From positions 620,001-684,000 of the forward strand of contig NZ_JNAS01000002.1 of the NCBI RefSeq assembly GCF_000760115.1: a stretch of 64,000 nt of DNA. The letters are read 5' to 3'. The stretch is from Prochlorococcus marinus str. SB (GTDB lineage Bacteria; Cyanobacteriota; Cyanobacteriia; PCC-6307; Cyanobiaceae). A program made the position numbers and the translations under genes. Numbering within the stretch: position 1 is the first letter of the stretch; each line of letters opens with the position of its first letter. A model generated the notes under the pieces. The model saw only the letters and a program-made list of their open reading frames with translations, did no database searches and was not told the DNA's origin. Below, in pieces: positions 56,989-64,000 of this stretch.

Positions 56989-57516
56989 ATGCCTGTAATT
57001 CCTCTTTTACCTTTATTTCATAAATTTAATAGTCAATATTTTGAAAATTCTCTAGCGGTTAATAATCAACCTTTAGTAAAAGTTAGATGGAGTGACAATA
57101 GATTAAAAACTACTGCTGGTTTTTATAAAAGAAAACAAATTAATGGTTTTGTAGATTCTGAAATTATCTTATCTAAACCTATTTTGAGTAAATTATCTAC
57201 TAGTGAAATAAACAGTACTCTATGTCATGAAATGATTCATGCATGGGTAGATAGGATATTAAAAAAAAATGAGATACATGGTCCAAATTTCTTAGAAAAG
57301 ATGAATGAAATTAATCAGAAAGAGAAAAATTTTCAAATTTCTGTGAGGCACTCATTTCCTATTGAAAGGAGAGAATTAAAATACATAGGAACTTGCCAAA
57401 ATTGTGGTGAGACATTTTTCTACAGGAAAAGGATAAAGAATATTGCTTGTAAAAAATGTTGTGTAAATTTCTTTAATGGATCATGGAATAAAAAGTGTTT
57501 AATTTTGTTTGATTAA
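56989..57516 (+). CDS. SprT-like zinc metalloprotease
   Basis: The 175-residue protein has the zinc protease motif LCHEMIHAWVD with H80, E81 and H84. A C-terminal zinc ribbon has C136, C139, C154 and C157 (CQNCG and CKKCC). This arrangement matches SprT/Spartan-family proteins, which in eukaryotes process DNA-protein crosslinks; the bacterial role is poorly known. It follows the divergent membrane protein by 85 bp and is 83 bp before the next gene. The presence of a DNA-repair-type protease beside an extra DNA ligase is suggestive but not proof of a link. Confidence 0.88.
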   Translation: MPVIPLLPLFHKFNSQYFENSLAVNNQPLVKVRWSDNRLKTTAGFYKRKQINGFVDSEIILSKPILSKLSTSEINSTLCHEMIHAWVDRILKKNEIHGPNFLEKMNEINQKEKNFQISVRHSFPIERRELKYIGTCQNCGETFFYRKRIKNIACKKCCVNFFNGSWNKKCLILFD

Positions 57517-57599
57517 AAATATAAGATGTGTTTTTGTTTCTATATTTGGAATTATTTATTTTTTTAATGTAATTTATATTTTAAAAAGCATAATAATTT

Positions 57600-58163
57600 A
57601 TGGATTCAAGGAGAATTAGAAATCTAAGAAATAGTTTTGATAAAAATATTGTTGATAAACAGGTAGATAAAATTTTTGAAACTGGAAGACAATTTGTTGA
57701 TGGAGTATCCGGGGCTAGGCCAGGAAAAAGAAAGAATTCAGATTTTCAAGGAATAACTAGCAAGAGTGTTAAAAAAGTAGGAAGATGGGTATCTGAAAAA
57801 GTGGATTTATTTTTTGATGAAGATAATGATGATTGGAATGATGAGAATTTTTACGATGATAATAGGGATATTAAGACATTTTCCAGAGAATCAAATTCTT
57901 ATGAATCTGCTAAACAGCACTCAAAAAGACCTTTAGAAGCAATATCTTTAAGGCAATCAAAAAATTTACAGACAACTGAGCAAAAAAAATTACCTTACGT
58001 GAAAGAGAGTAAGGATGAAGATTGGCCAGATGAAATGGATTTAAAAGTTGAAAGATGGCAAAGATCTTCAGAAAAAGAGATCAATACTTCGAGAGATCAA
58101 TCAAACCAACAAGTTCAATCAAAATCAAGAAATCTTCCCAGATCAAGAAGAAGAAGAGTATAG
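57600..58163 (+). CDS. Hydrophilic protein of unknown function (187 aa)
   Basis: The protein is rich in Arg, Lys, Asp, Glu, Ser and Asn. The N-terminal half has a defined segment (about 1-80) beginning MDSRRIRNLRNSFDKNI, with ETGRQFVDGVSGARPGKRK and VGRWVSEKVDLFFDED. The rest is low-complexity and ends in the basic tail RSRRRRV. It has no membrane segment, signal or recognised domain. The basic tail suggests binding to nucleic acid or an acidic partner. Its 3' end overlaps the convergent chorismate lyase gene by 21 bp. Confidence 0.7.
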   Translation: MDSRRIRNLRNSFDKNIVDKQVDKIFETGRQFVDGVSGARPGKRKNSDFQGITSKSVKKVGRWVSEKVDLFFDEDNDDWNDENFYDDNRDIKTFSRESNSYESAKQHSKRPLEAISLRQSKNLQTTEQKKLPYVKESKDEDWPDEMDLKVERWQRSSEKEINTSRDQSNQQVQSKSRNLPRSRRRRV

Positions 58164-58685
58164 TTTCGTAAATTCTTTAATTCCTGAATAGCCTAATAAA
58201 CTTTCTAAATGTGGATTGAATACTTCTCTAATAATTGTTAGGGGCTTTTTGTCTCGAAAAAATCTATAATTTCTTGACCAGAATGGACCTTTAAAACAAA
58301 ATTGATCCTCTAACCAATTTGAATTAACAAGTGATATTCGATCAACTTCTCTAAACAACTCTGATCTGTCTTGAGTCAAATTCTTCCAAATTGGTTCTTC
58401 TTTAGCTTTTAAATTTTCATTCACTTGTCCTGCATTCCACCAACTTTCAGCCCATGCTAGGTTTTTATTATTGTTTTTAATCCATACTTGTCTTCTAATT
58501 AAAGGTCCATTTAACTGATTTAACTCTTTTGGGCCCTCTGCGATGAATAGAGGATCTGCTTGCATTGAAATTAATTTAATTTTCGTCTCTTGATTAGTTA
58601 AAAGCTGTAAATGTCTAGTTGGACTTCCATCCCCAAGCAGCATTAATTTCCATGGACCAGATATTTTTGGTAATGAATTTTTCAC
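58143..58685 (-). CDS. Chorismate lyase (cyanobacterial type)
   Basis: Converts chorismate to 4-hydroxybenzoate plus pyruvate, the head-group precursor of plastoquinone. Family motifs are KLMLLGDGSPTRHLQLLT, IRRQVWI, NLTQDRSELFREVDR and the C-terminal GPFWSRNYRFFRDKKPLT and REVFNPHLE. The first standard start is GTG at 58683-58685, giving 180 residues. However, the frame is open back to a TGA at 58752-58754, and the added 22 codons (ending PKILWEEKASTFL before the GTG) resemble the family N-terminus. They contain no ATG, GTG or TTG, so a longer protein would need ATT or CTG. It follows mnmG on the same strand. Confidence 0.88.
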   Translation of the reverse strand: MKNSLPKISGPWKLMLLGDGSPTRHLQLLTNQETKIKLISMQADPLFIAEGPKELNQLNGPLIRRQVWIKNNNKNLAWAESWWNAGQVNENLKAKEEPIWKNLTQDRSELFREVDRISLVNSNWLEDQFCFKGPFWSRNYRFFRDKKPLTIIREVFNPHLESLLGYSGIKEFTKLYSSSS

Positions 58686-58766
58686 TAAAAAAGTGGAGGC
58701 TTTTTCTTCCCATAAAATTTTTGGTGATTTAAGAATTTTATTATTCAGTGCTCAGATGGAATCCTT

Positions 58767-60734
58767 TTAAGATGATAACTTTTTTTCGACAAAAAAATTT
58801 GCCTTTTCTTTTTTTATTTCTCTTATTTTTAGCCAAACAAGTAATGCAGTTAAATCAGCTTTGCTTACACCGGGAATTTTTGACGCATCACCAAAATTTT
58901 TTGGCTTTATCTTATTCAAATTTTCTCTAGCTTCTAAAGATAATGTCTCTATCTTTTCATAATTTATTTCTTGAGGCAGAGATTTACAGCTTTGACGATT
59001 TATTTGTTCTATGTTGTTTTTTTGTCTTTTAAGGTAACCCTCGTATTTAATATCTATTTCAACACCTTGCTGTATTGAAGAACCTAGATTTTTTCCATTC
59101 AAATTATACTTAATTAGATCTGAATAATGAAAGTTTGGTCTTTTTAAGAGTTCTTTCAAAGTTGTTGAGCCTTTGATTTTTGATCCTGTTTCTAATTCTA
59201 TTTTTTTTGATATTTCATCGGTATTTTTTAAACGAGTGTTATTTAATCTAAATTTTTCTTCTTCGAGGAGGTTCATTTTTTCTTGATAGGTCGACCATCT
59301 TTTCTCATTAATTAGCCCTATTTGATAGCCTAATGGCGTTAATCTTCTATCTGCATTATCTCCTCTGAGAGTTAACCTATATTCACTCCTACTAGTGAGA
59401 ACTCTATATGGTTCTTTAAGATCTTTTGTAATTAAATCATTGATCATTGTTCCTATATAACTGCTTTCTCTAGTGAAGATTATTGGGTCTTTTTTGTTTA
59501 GTTTTCTTGTCGCATTGACTCCTGCAACTAATCCTTGTGCTGCTGCTTCTTCATAACCAGTAGTGCCATTAATTTGTCCGGCGCTAAATAAATATTCAAT
59601 TTCTTTCGTTTCGAGTGATGTTTGGAGCTGTGTTGCAGGTATATAGTCATACTCAACAGCATATGCAGGTCGCAGCATTTTACATTCAACTAATCCAGGT
59701 AAGGTCCTTAAAAGTTCTAATTGAATATTTTCGGGTAAACCTGTAGAAAATCCTTGTACATATATTTCAGGGGTATTAATTCCCTCTGGTTCTAAGAAAA
59801 TTTGATGTGATTCTTTATCAGCAAATTTGACGATTTTATCTTCAATTGATGGACAATATCTTGGCCCCTTACTATCAATAAAACCGCCGTAAATTGGAGT
59901 TAAATGTAAATTGTCTCTAATTAGTTGATGTGTTTTGGTAGTTGTTCTTGTGATGTGACAACTAACTTGGGGCATATTATTTTTAATATCCGGGTCAAAC
60001 GAAAAATATTTATCTGCTGCAGTACTTGGTTGAATATCTAATTCATCAAAAATGATACTTCTTTTATCAACTCTTGCTGGAGTACCTGTTTTTAAACGTT
60101 CTGTTTTGATTCCAATTTCGTGCAAATTCTGAGTAAGACCTTGTGCTGCTTGTTCGCCAGATCTACCAGCTGACATTGATTTATTTCCTATCCATATTCT
60201 TCCTTCTAAGAACGTACCAGCTGTGATGATAACTGATCTTGCTGAATAATAACTACCAAAGAATGTTTTTACACCCTTTATTCTTTTTTTTGAGATTTTT
60301 TTTGAGTTCAATCCAATTTGTTCAGTTTTTGCAATATCCAGTTCAGTAATCATTGCTTCTTTTAAAGATAAATTGTCTGTATTTTGTAGTATTTCGATCA
60401 TTCTTTTTGAGTATTCTCTTTTATCTGTTTGAGCTCTTAATGCCCATACAGCTGGGCCTCTACTTGCATTTAATATTCTTTTTTGAATAGCTGTCTCATC
60501 CGCTAATTTACCAATAATTCCACCTAATGCATCAACTTCATGAACCAACTGACTTTTTGCTGGTCCCCCAACTGCAGGGTTACACGGTTGCCAGGCAATT
60601 CTATCTAGATTGATTGTAAATAAGGCAGTAGAAAAACCTAATTTTGCTGTTGTTATAGCGGCTTCGCATCCTGCATGTCCTCCTCCAATAACGATGACGT
60701 CAAAAGATTCATTTGTTGAGTGATGATCTTGCAT
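58767..60734 (-). CDS. mnmG: tRNA uridine 5-carboxymethylaminomethyl modification enzyme MnmG (GidA)
   Basis: FAD- and NADH-dependent enzyme that works with MnmE to modify U34 of tRNAs reading NNA/NNG codons. The protein has 655 residues. The N-terminal FAD motif is [14 protein letters not shown] near 13-26, with the family segments [16 protein letters not shown] and [10 protein letters not shown]. The middle has [12 protein letters not shown] and the C-terminal helical domain shows [10 protein letters not shown] and [19 protein letters not shown]. Start ATG at 60734 lies 12 bp after the dnaB stop on the same strand, so dnaB-mnmG-chorismate lyase may be co-transcribed. Confidence 0.97.
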   Translation of the reverse strand: MQDHHSTNESFDVIVIGGGHAGCEAAITTAKLGFSTALFTINLDRIAWQPCNPAVGGPAKSQLVHEVDALGGIIGKLADETAIQKRILNASRGPAVWALRAQTDKREYSKRMIEILQNTDNLSLKEAMITELDIAKTEQIGLNSKKISKKRIKGVKTFFGSYYSARSVIITAGTFLEGRIWIGNKSMSAGRSGEQAAQGLTQNLHEIGIKTERLKTGTPARVDKRSIIFDELDIQPSTAADKYFSFDPDIKNNMPQVSCHITRTTTKTHQLIRDNLHLTPIYGGFIDSKGPRYCPSIEDKIVKFADKESHQIFLEPEGINTPEIYVQGFSTGLPENIQLELLRTLPGLVECKMLRPAYAVEYDYIPATQLQTSLETKEIEYLFSAGQINGTTGYEEAAAQGLVAGVNATRKLNKKDPIIFTRESSYIGTMINDLITKDLKEPYRVLTSRSEYRLTLRGDNADRRLTPLGYQIGLINEKRWSTYQEKMNLLEEEKFRLNNTRLKNTDEISKKIELETGSKIKGSTTLKELLKRPNFHYSDLIKYNLNGKNLGSSIQQGVEIDIKYEGYLKRQKNNIEQINRQSCKSLPQEINYEKIETLSLEARENLNKIKPKNFGDASKIPGVSKADLTALLVWLKIREIKKEKANFFVEKKLSS

Positions 60735-60746
60735 TTTAGGAGCGAT

Positions 60747-62129
60747 TTAATTAGCTAAATTCCTAAATCTCGTAAATTGAGGTTCAAATAATAATTTAAC
60801 AGTTCCTACGGGTCCATTTCTATGTTTAGTGACAATGATTTCTGTAATTCCTCTATCTTCAGTCTCAGGATTATAGTATTCATCTCTATATATCATTAAT
60901 ACTAAATCTGCGTCTTGTTCAATAGATCCTGATTCTCTTAGATCGCTTAACATTGGTCTTTTATTCGTTCTAGACTCAACCCCTCTACTAAGCTGAGATA
61001 ATGCTACTACTGGTACTTTTAATTCTCTGGCCATGCTTTTAAGACCTCTTGTTATTCGTGAAAGTTCTTGCACTCTATTATCAGGGGTTGATCCTTCCAT
61101 TAATTGCAGATAATCAATCACAATTAATCCAAGTTCTTTTTTTTGTTCAGCTATTAATCTTCTGCACAGAGATCTCATCTCTAGAACACTTAAGTTAGGC
61201 TTGTCATCTATAAATATTGGTAATTGACCTAATGAATTGATACCTTCTCCGAGTAATGGCCATTCATCTTGCTGTAATCTTCCTGTTCTTAGCCTGCCAC
61301 TTTCGATTCCCACTTCCATAGAAAGTAGTCTATATGTCAACTGTTCTTTACTCATTTCAAGGCTAAATACACACACAGGTAAGTCTTGAGATTGTGCAAC
61401 ATTTTTAGCCAGATTAAGAACTATTGAAGTTTTCCCCATTGAAGGTCTTCCAGCAACAATTATTAAATCACTTCTTTGAAAACCTTGAGTCATCGCATCA
61501 AGATCGTAGAAATTAACTGGAATTCCAGCTACTGAAGTACCTAATGATCTTGACTCTATTTCATTGAAAGTACTTGTAAGGATTTCAGCTGCTTGAGTCA
61601 GACCTTTTGAAGGTTTTTCTTGACTGATTTCAAATATTTTTTGCTCTGCTTTATCTAGAACTTCATTAGTATCTTGAGTTTGATCAAAACCTAGTTGAAC
61701 CACTTCATTTCCAGATCTAATAAGTTGCCTTCTCATGAATTTGTCGTGAATTAAATTAGCAACTTGTTCTATGGAAGCTGTAGAGGAAACATTTTCAACG
61801 AGTTCTACCAGTTTGCTGTTTCCTCCAATTTTTTCTAGTGATCCATTATCTGCTAACCAAGCACTCATTGATGTTAAATCAGTTGGTTTTCCCTGAGTAT
61901 GCAACATTAATGCTGTTCTATAAATCTCTTGATGGGCATTTATATAAAAAGCTTCAGGTTTAATTAAGTCTGCAATTCTTCCGATCGCGTCTGGATCAAG
62001 AAGTATGCCACCAAGAACAGCTTCCTCTGCTTGAACGTTTTGAGGAGGAACTAATCCAGCATTTTCACTATTAAAATCCTTTTTAAAATTTTTATTTTGT
62101 CCATTATTTGGAAAAGGTACGGAAACCAT
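60747..62129 (-). CDS. dnaB: Replicative DNA helicase
   Basis: Hexameric 5'-3' helicase at the replication fork. The protein has 460 residues. The N-terminal helical domain (about 25-165) begins PPQNVQAEEAVLGGILLD; the RecA-like C-terminal domain has Walker A GRPSMGKT at 227-234 and Walker B LIVIDYLQLM. The C-terminal LRESGSIEQDADLVLMIYRDE is typical. No intein interrupts it. The replisome gene set here also includes dnaN near the origin. It follows rplI (58 bp gap). Confidence 0.97.
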   Translation of the reverse strand: MVSVPFPNNGQNKNFKKDFNSENAGLVPPQNVQAEEAVLGGILLDPDAIGRIADLIKPEAFYINAHQEIYRTALMLHTQGKPTDLTSMSAWLADNGSLEKIGGNSKLVELVENVSSTASIEQVANLIHDKFMRRQLIRSGNEVVQLGFDQTQDTNEVLDKAEQKIFEISQEKPSKGLTQAAEILTSTFNEIESRSLGTSVAGIPVNFYDLDAMTQGFQRSDLIIVAGRPSMGKTSIVLNLAKNVAQSQDLPVCVFSLEMSKEQLTYRLLSMEVGIESGRLRTGRLQQDEWPLLGEGINSLGQLPIFIDDKPNLSVLEMRSLCRRLIAEQKKELGLIVIDYLQLMEGSTPDNRVQELSRITRGLKSMARELKVPVVALSQLSRGVESRTNKRPMLSDLRESGSIEQDADLVLMIYRDEYYNPETEDRGITEIIVTKHRNGPVGTVKLLFEPQFTRFRNLAN

Positions 62130-62187
62130 ATCTTTAATTGCTTAGATATATACTCTGGCTACTTTTCAAAATAATGCAACAAATTGA

Positions 62188-62643
62188 TTAACTTGTTACT
62201 TCAATATTTACTTCTGCATTTACTTCTGGATGTAATTTTATTTTTGCAGTAAAGGAACCTAAATTATGAATATCAGGAACGGTAATGTTTCTTCTATCAA
62301 TTTCTTTTTTAGTAGCCGCTTCTATCGCTTCGGCAACATCACCATTGGTAACCGTTCCAAAAAGGACACCATCTTCTCCAACCTGTTTTTTGATAGTGAA
62401 CCTTCCTATTGTAGATAATGCAGTTTGGAAATCTAAAGCTTCTTGCTTTAATTTATCAGCAGCGATTTTTTCTTTTTCTTTCTTCCTCTCGATTTGTTTA
62501 AGGACTGCTGGTGTTACATTCGTTGCCTTGCCATAGGGTATTAGAAAATTTCTTGCGTATCCTGGTGCTACATCAACTAGATCTCCTTCTTTACCTAGAG
62601 ATGCGATTGATTCAGTTAATGCGACTTGTATTCTTTTAGCCAT
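62188..62643 (-). CDS. rplI: 50S ribosomal protein L9
   Basis: Binds domain V of 23S rRNA. The start is placed at ATG 62643 ([11 protein letters not shown]), since the five codons before it are not family-like. The product is 151 residues: the N-terminal rRNA-binding domain has [18 protein letters not shown] near 28-45, a long helix links it, and the C-terminal domain follows. The order rplI-dnaB on one strand is common in bacteria, and the S6 gene of the same typical cluster is instead at 23.5 kb. Confidence 0.95.
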   Translation of the reverse strand: MAKRIQVALTESIASLGKEGDLVDVAPGYARNFLIPYGKATNVTPAVLKQIERKKEKEKIAADKLKQEALDFQTALSTIGRFTIKKQVGEDGVLFGTVTNGDVAEAIEAATKKEIDRRNITVPDIHNLGSFTAKIKLHPEVNAEVNIEVTS

Positions 62644-62663
62644 GAAAATATTGAACAATATAG

Positions 62664-63602
62664 TTAATAATAAGACCTAGAGGGTAACTTTACTTTTTTT
62701 GCAAAACCAAATTTCGCAAGAATCTTAATATGTTCCCATGTTATGTCTATCTGACCTTTAAATAATCCTTGTTTTGCCGAATTGGGAAATGCATGATGGT
62801 TATTATGCCAACCTTCTCCAAAGGTTAATGCAGCAACCCATGCATTATTTTTAGATGAATCACCACTTTCAAATGGTGCTTTACCCCAACAATGCGTCGC
62901 GGAGTTGACTAGCCAAGTTACATGATAAACAACCACAAGCCTCAATGGAATCCCCCAAAGGACTAGAGCCCATCCTCCAACTCCTAATTTTTGACCTATT
63001 GCGTACAATGTAAGTCCAATAGGAATTTGTAAGAATAAAAAATATTTATTTAAAAATCTATAGTATGGATCCTTAATTAAATCTGCACTTAGTTTTGGAA
63101 CAGCTTTTAGTGCTTCTACGTCTTTAAACATCCAACCCATATGACTCCACCAAAACCCCTTTTTACTATTGTGATGATCTACTTCAGTATCTGAAAAAGA
63201 GTGGTGATGCCTATGTAAACCTACCCAATCTATTGGCCCATGTTGGCAACTTATGGCTCCGCAGGTAGCAAAAAATCTTTCTAACCATCTTGGTACAATG
63301 AACGATCTGTGTGATAACAATCTGTGATATCCAAGGGTGACTCCTAAACAAGCAGTTACCCAATAAAAAAATAATAATGAAGTGACTGCAGGGAGGCTCC
63401 AAAATTTTGGTTGTAAAGCTACAAGGGAAAGAATATGTATTGCAACCATAAAAACTATTGTTCCCCACGTTTTATGTAGTCTTGGAGGATATCTTTTTGA
63501 ATGACTGGAAGGTTCCAGTAATTTTTCTGAGAGTTCTATAACTTTTTCAGCTGGAACAGGTTTTTTTAATTTTGCTGTTTCTTGGAAAATTACTGAATTC
63601 AT
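62664..63602 (-). CDS. desC: Delta-9 acyl-lipid fatty acid desaturase
   Basis: Membrane di-iron enzyme introducing the first double bond at delta-9 into lipid-bound stearoyl or palmitoyl chains. The protein has 312 residues. The three histidine boxes are HRLLSH at 93-98, HRHHH at 130-134 and HNNHH at 266-270. About four membrane helices are present. Start ATG at 63602 lies 75 bp from the divergent gene at 63678. No other desaturase is in the window. Substrate class is inferred from the DesC-like boxes. Confidence 0.93.
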   Translation of the reverse strand: MNSVIFQETAKLKKPVPAEKVIELSEKLLEPSSHSKRYPPRLHKTWGTIVFMVAIHILSLVALQPKFWSLPAVTSLLFFYWVTACLGVTLGYHRLLSHRSFIVPRWLERFFATCGAISCQHGPIDWVGLHRHHHSFSDTEVDHHNSKKGFWWSHMGWMFKDVEALKAVPKLSADLIKDPYYRFLNKYFLFLQIPIGLTLYAIGQKLGVGGWALVLWGIPLRLVVVYHVTWLVNSATHCWGKAPFESGDSSKNNAWVAALTFGEGWHNNHHAFPNSAKQGLFKGQIDITWEHIKILAKFGFAKKVKLPSRSYY

Positions 63603-63677
63603 GATATTGAAATACTATTTTCAAAATTACCGATATGTAATATTATCATACTATACTATTGATAAGTTTAATTATCT
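63603..63677. promoter_or_regulatory. Divergent promoter region between desC and the right-edge gene
   Basis: This 75-bp region must serve both genes. On the plus strand TATACT at 63652-63657 is a good -10, with a weak TTACCG 18 bp upstream (63628-63633) as a possible -35. That would place transcription start about 13-15 nt before the GTG at 63678. On the minus strand a GATAAT-like -10 is possible. These are sequence-only candidates. Confidence 0.35.
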
Positions 63678-64000
63678 GTGAGTCTCGGATATCGCGATAA
63701 ATTATCTAGAGGTCGAAGGGCTATGGCTCATTTGATACACCTCTGGCATGAAAGAAATGGTTGGTCTCACAGAGTATTGCCATTACTTTCAGAAATTCTA
63801 GATTTAGGTAAAGTCCATAATTCGCAAATTTCTAATCTTAGGAATGGGAAGTTATCTTCGCCGGGCCCTGAAGTTTTTCTTGCTTTAGCTCAAGTTAATA
63901 CGATTCTTGATCAAGGCATTGAAAAAATCAGGGATCGTTTTGAAAGTGATTACCCAGAGTTATGGAAATCTTTGGAGGAGTCTGCATTACCCCTAAAAAA
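63678..64000 (+). CDS. Unknown protein, N-terminal part (runs off the right edge)
   Basis: An open frame with no stop reaches the end of the window. Start is GTG at 63678 (VSLGYRDKLSRGRRAMAHL) or ATG at 63723. A stop (TAA) at 63669-63671 sits just upstream, so GTG is the earliest common start. Visible: a basic N-terminus, IHLWHERNGWSHRVLPLLSE, then SQISNLRNGKLSSPGPEVFLAL, which has the length and residue pattern of the second and third helices of an XRE-type helix-turn-helix. That resemblance is suggestive only. The rest of the gene is outside the window. Confidence 0.62.
   Translation, partial: MSLGYRDKLSRGRRAMAHLIHLWHERNGWSHRVLPLLSEILDLGKVHNSQISNLRNGKLSSPGPEVFLALAQVNTILDQGIEKIRDRFESDYPELWKSLEESALPLK

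Overview
The window is AT-rich, densely packed cyanobacterial chromosome. It looks like Prochlorococcus marinus of a high-light clade. That is inferred from gene content and compaction: cyanobacterial DUF3134 and DUF502 proteins, chorismate lyase, phytol kinase, sucrose-phosphate synthase and a group 2 sigma factor, in the dnaN/PRC-barrel/purL/purF/gyrA-like order that I recall flanking the origin in Prochlorococcus. No strain can be named. About 60 protein genes and one tRNA gene (Val, UAC) are supported. No insertion sequence, prophage, integrase, CRISPR array or rRNA was seen.

Layout. 1-10274: start of a DUF502 membrane protein (partial), queG, a TPR lipoprotein-like or secreted protein and a GyrA/ParC-type topoisomerase subunit run rightward. 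They meet purF, purL, a PRC-barrel protein and dnaN running leftward. 10275-10611 is a gene-free AT-rich stretch with a cluster of DnaA-box-like 9-mers and is the probable chromosomal origin. 10612-22000: thrC, stand-alone DUF1400 and a UbiB/ABC1 kinase (leftward); recN, uvrA and sucrose-phosphate synthase (rightward); a small protein, mraY and DUF3134 (leftward). 22035-35705: small membrane protein, argG, rpsF, aroE, dnaK, an FAD amine oxidase, purU, a ClC antiporter, acnB, DAHP synthase, phytol kinase and a group 2 sigma factor. 35912-50894: ppk, an MFS transporter, cobA, then a long leftward block of pabC-pabB-queC-queE, pyrG, aspS, gcvT, speB-speE and mazG. 50993-64000: tRNA-Val, an A-type Fe-S carrier, valS and a TVP38 protein (rightward); a T4-type ATP-dependent DNA ligase and a small membrane protein (leftward); a SprT-like protease and an unknown protein (rightward); chorismate lyase, mnmG, dnaB, rplI and a delta-9 desaturase (leftward); and a truncated unknown gene at the right edge.

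How the genes relate. Most are core housekeeping functions: purine, pyrimidine, folate and aromatic synthesis, deazaguanine tRNA modification, polyamines, replication and repair, translation and lipid desaturation. All nine convergent junctions are overlapping or separated by 9 nt or less, so read-through and 3'-3' antisense contact should be common. I did not find a clearly new multi-gene system. The most unusual items are the T4-type DNA ligase, the tRNA-Val/iscA/valS arrangement, the GyrA-box-less topoisomerase subunit, a chorismate lyase whose conserved N-terminus has no standard start codon, and several perfect inverted repeats in 5' regions.
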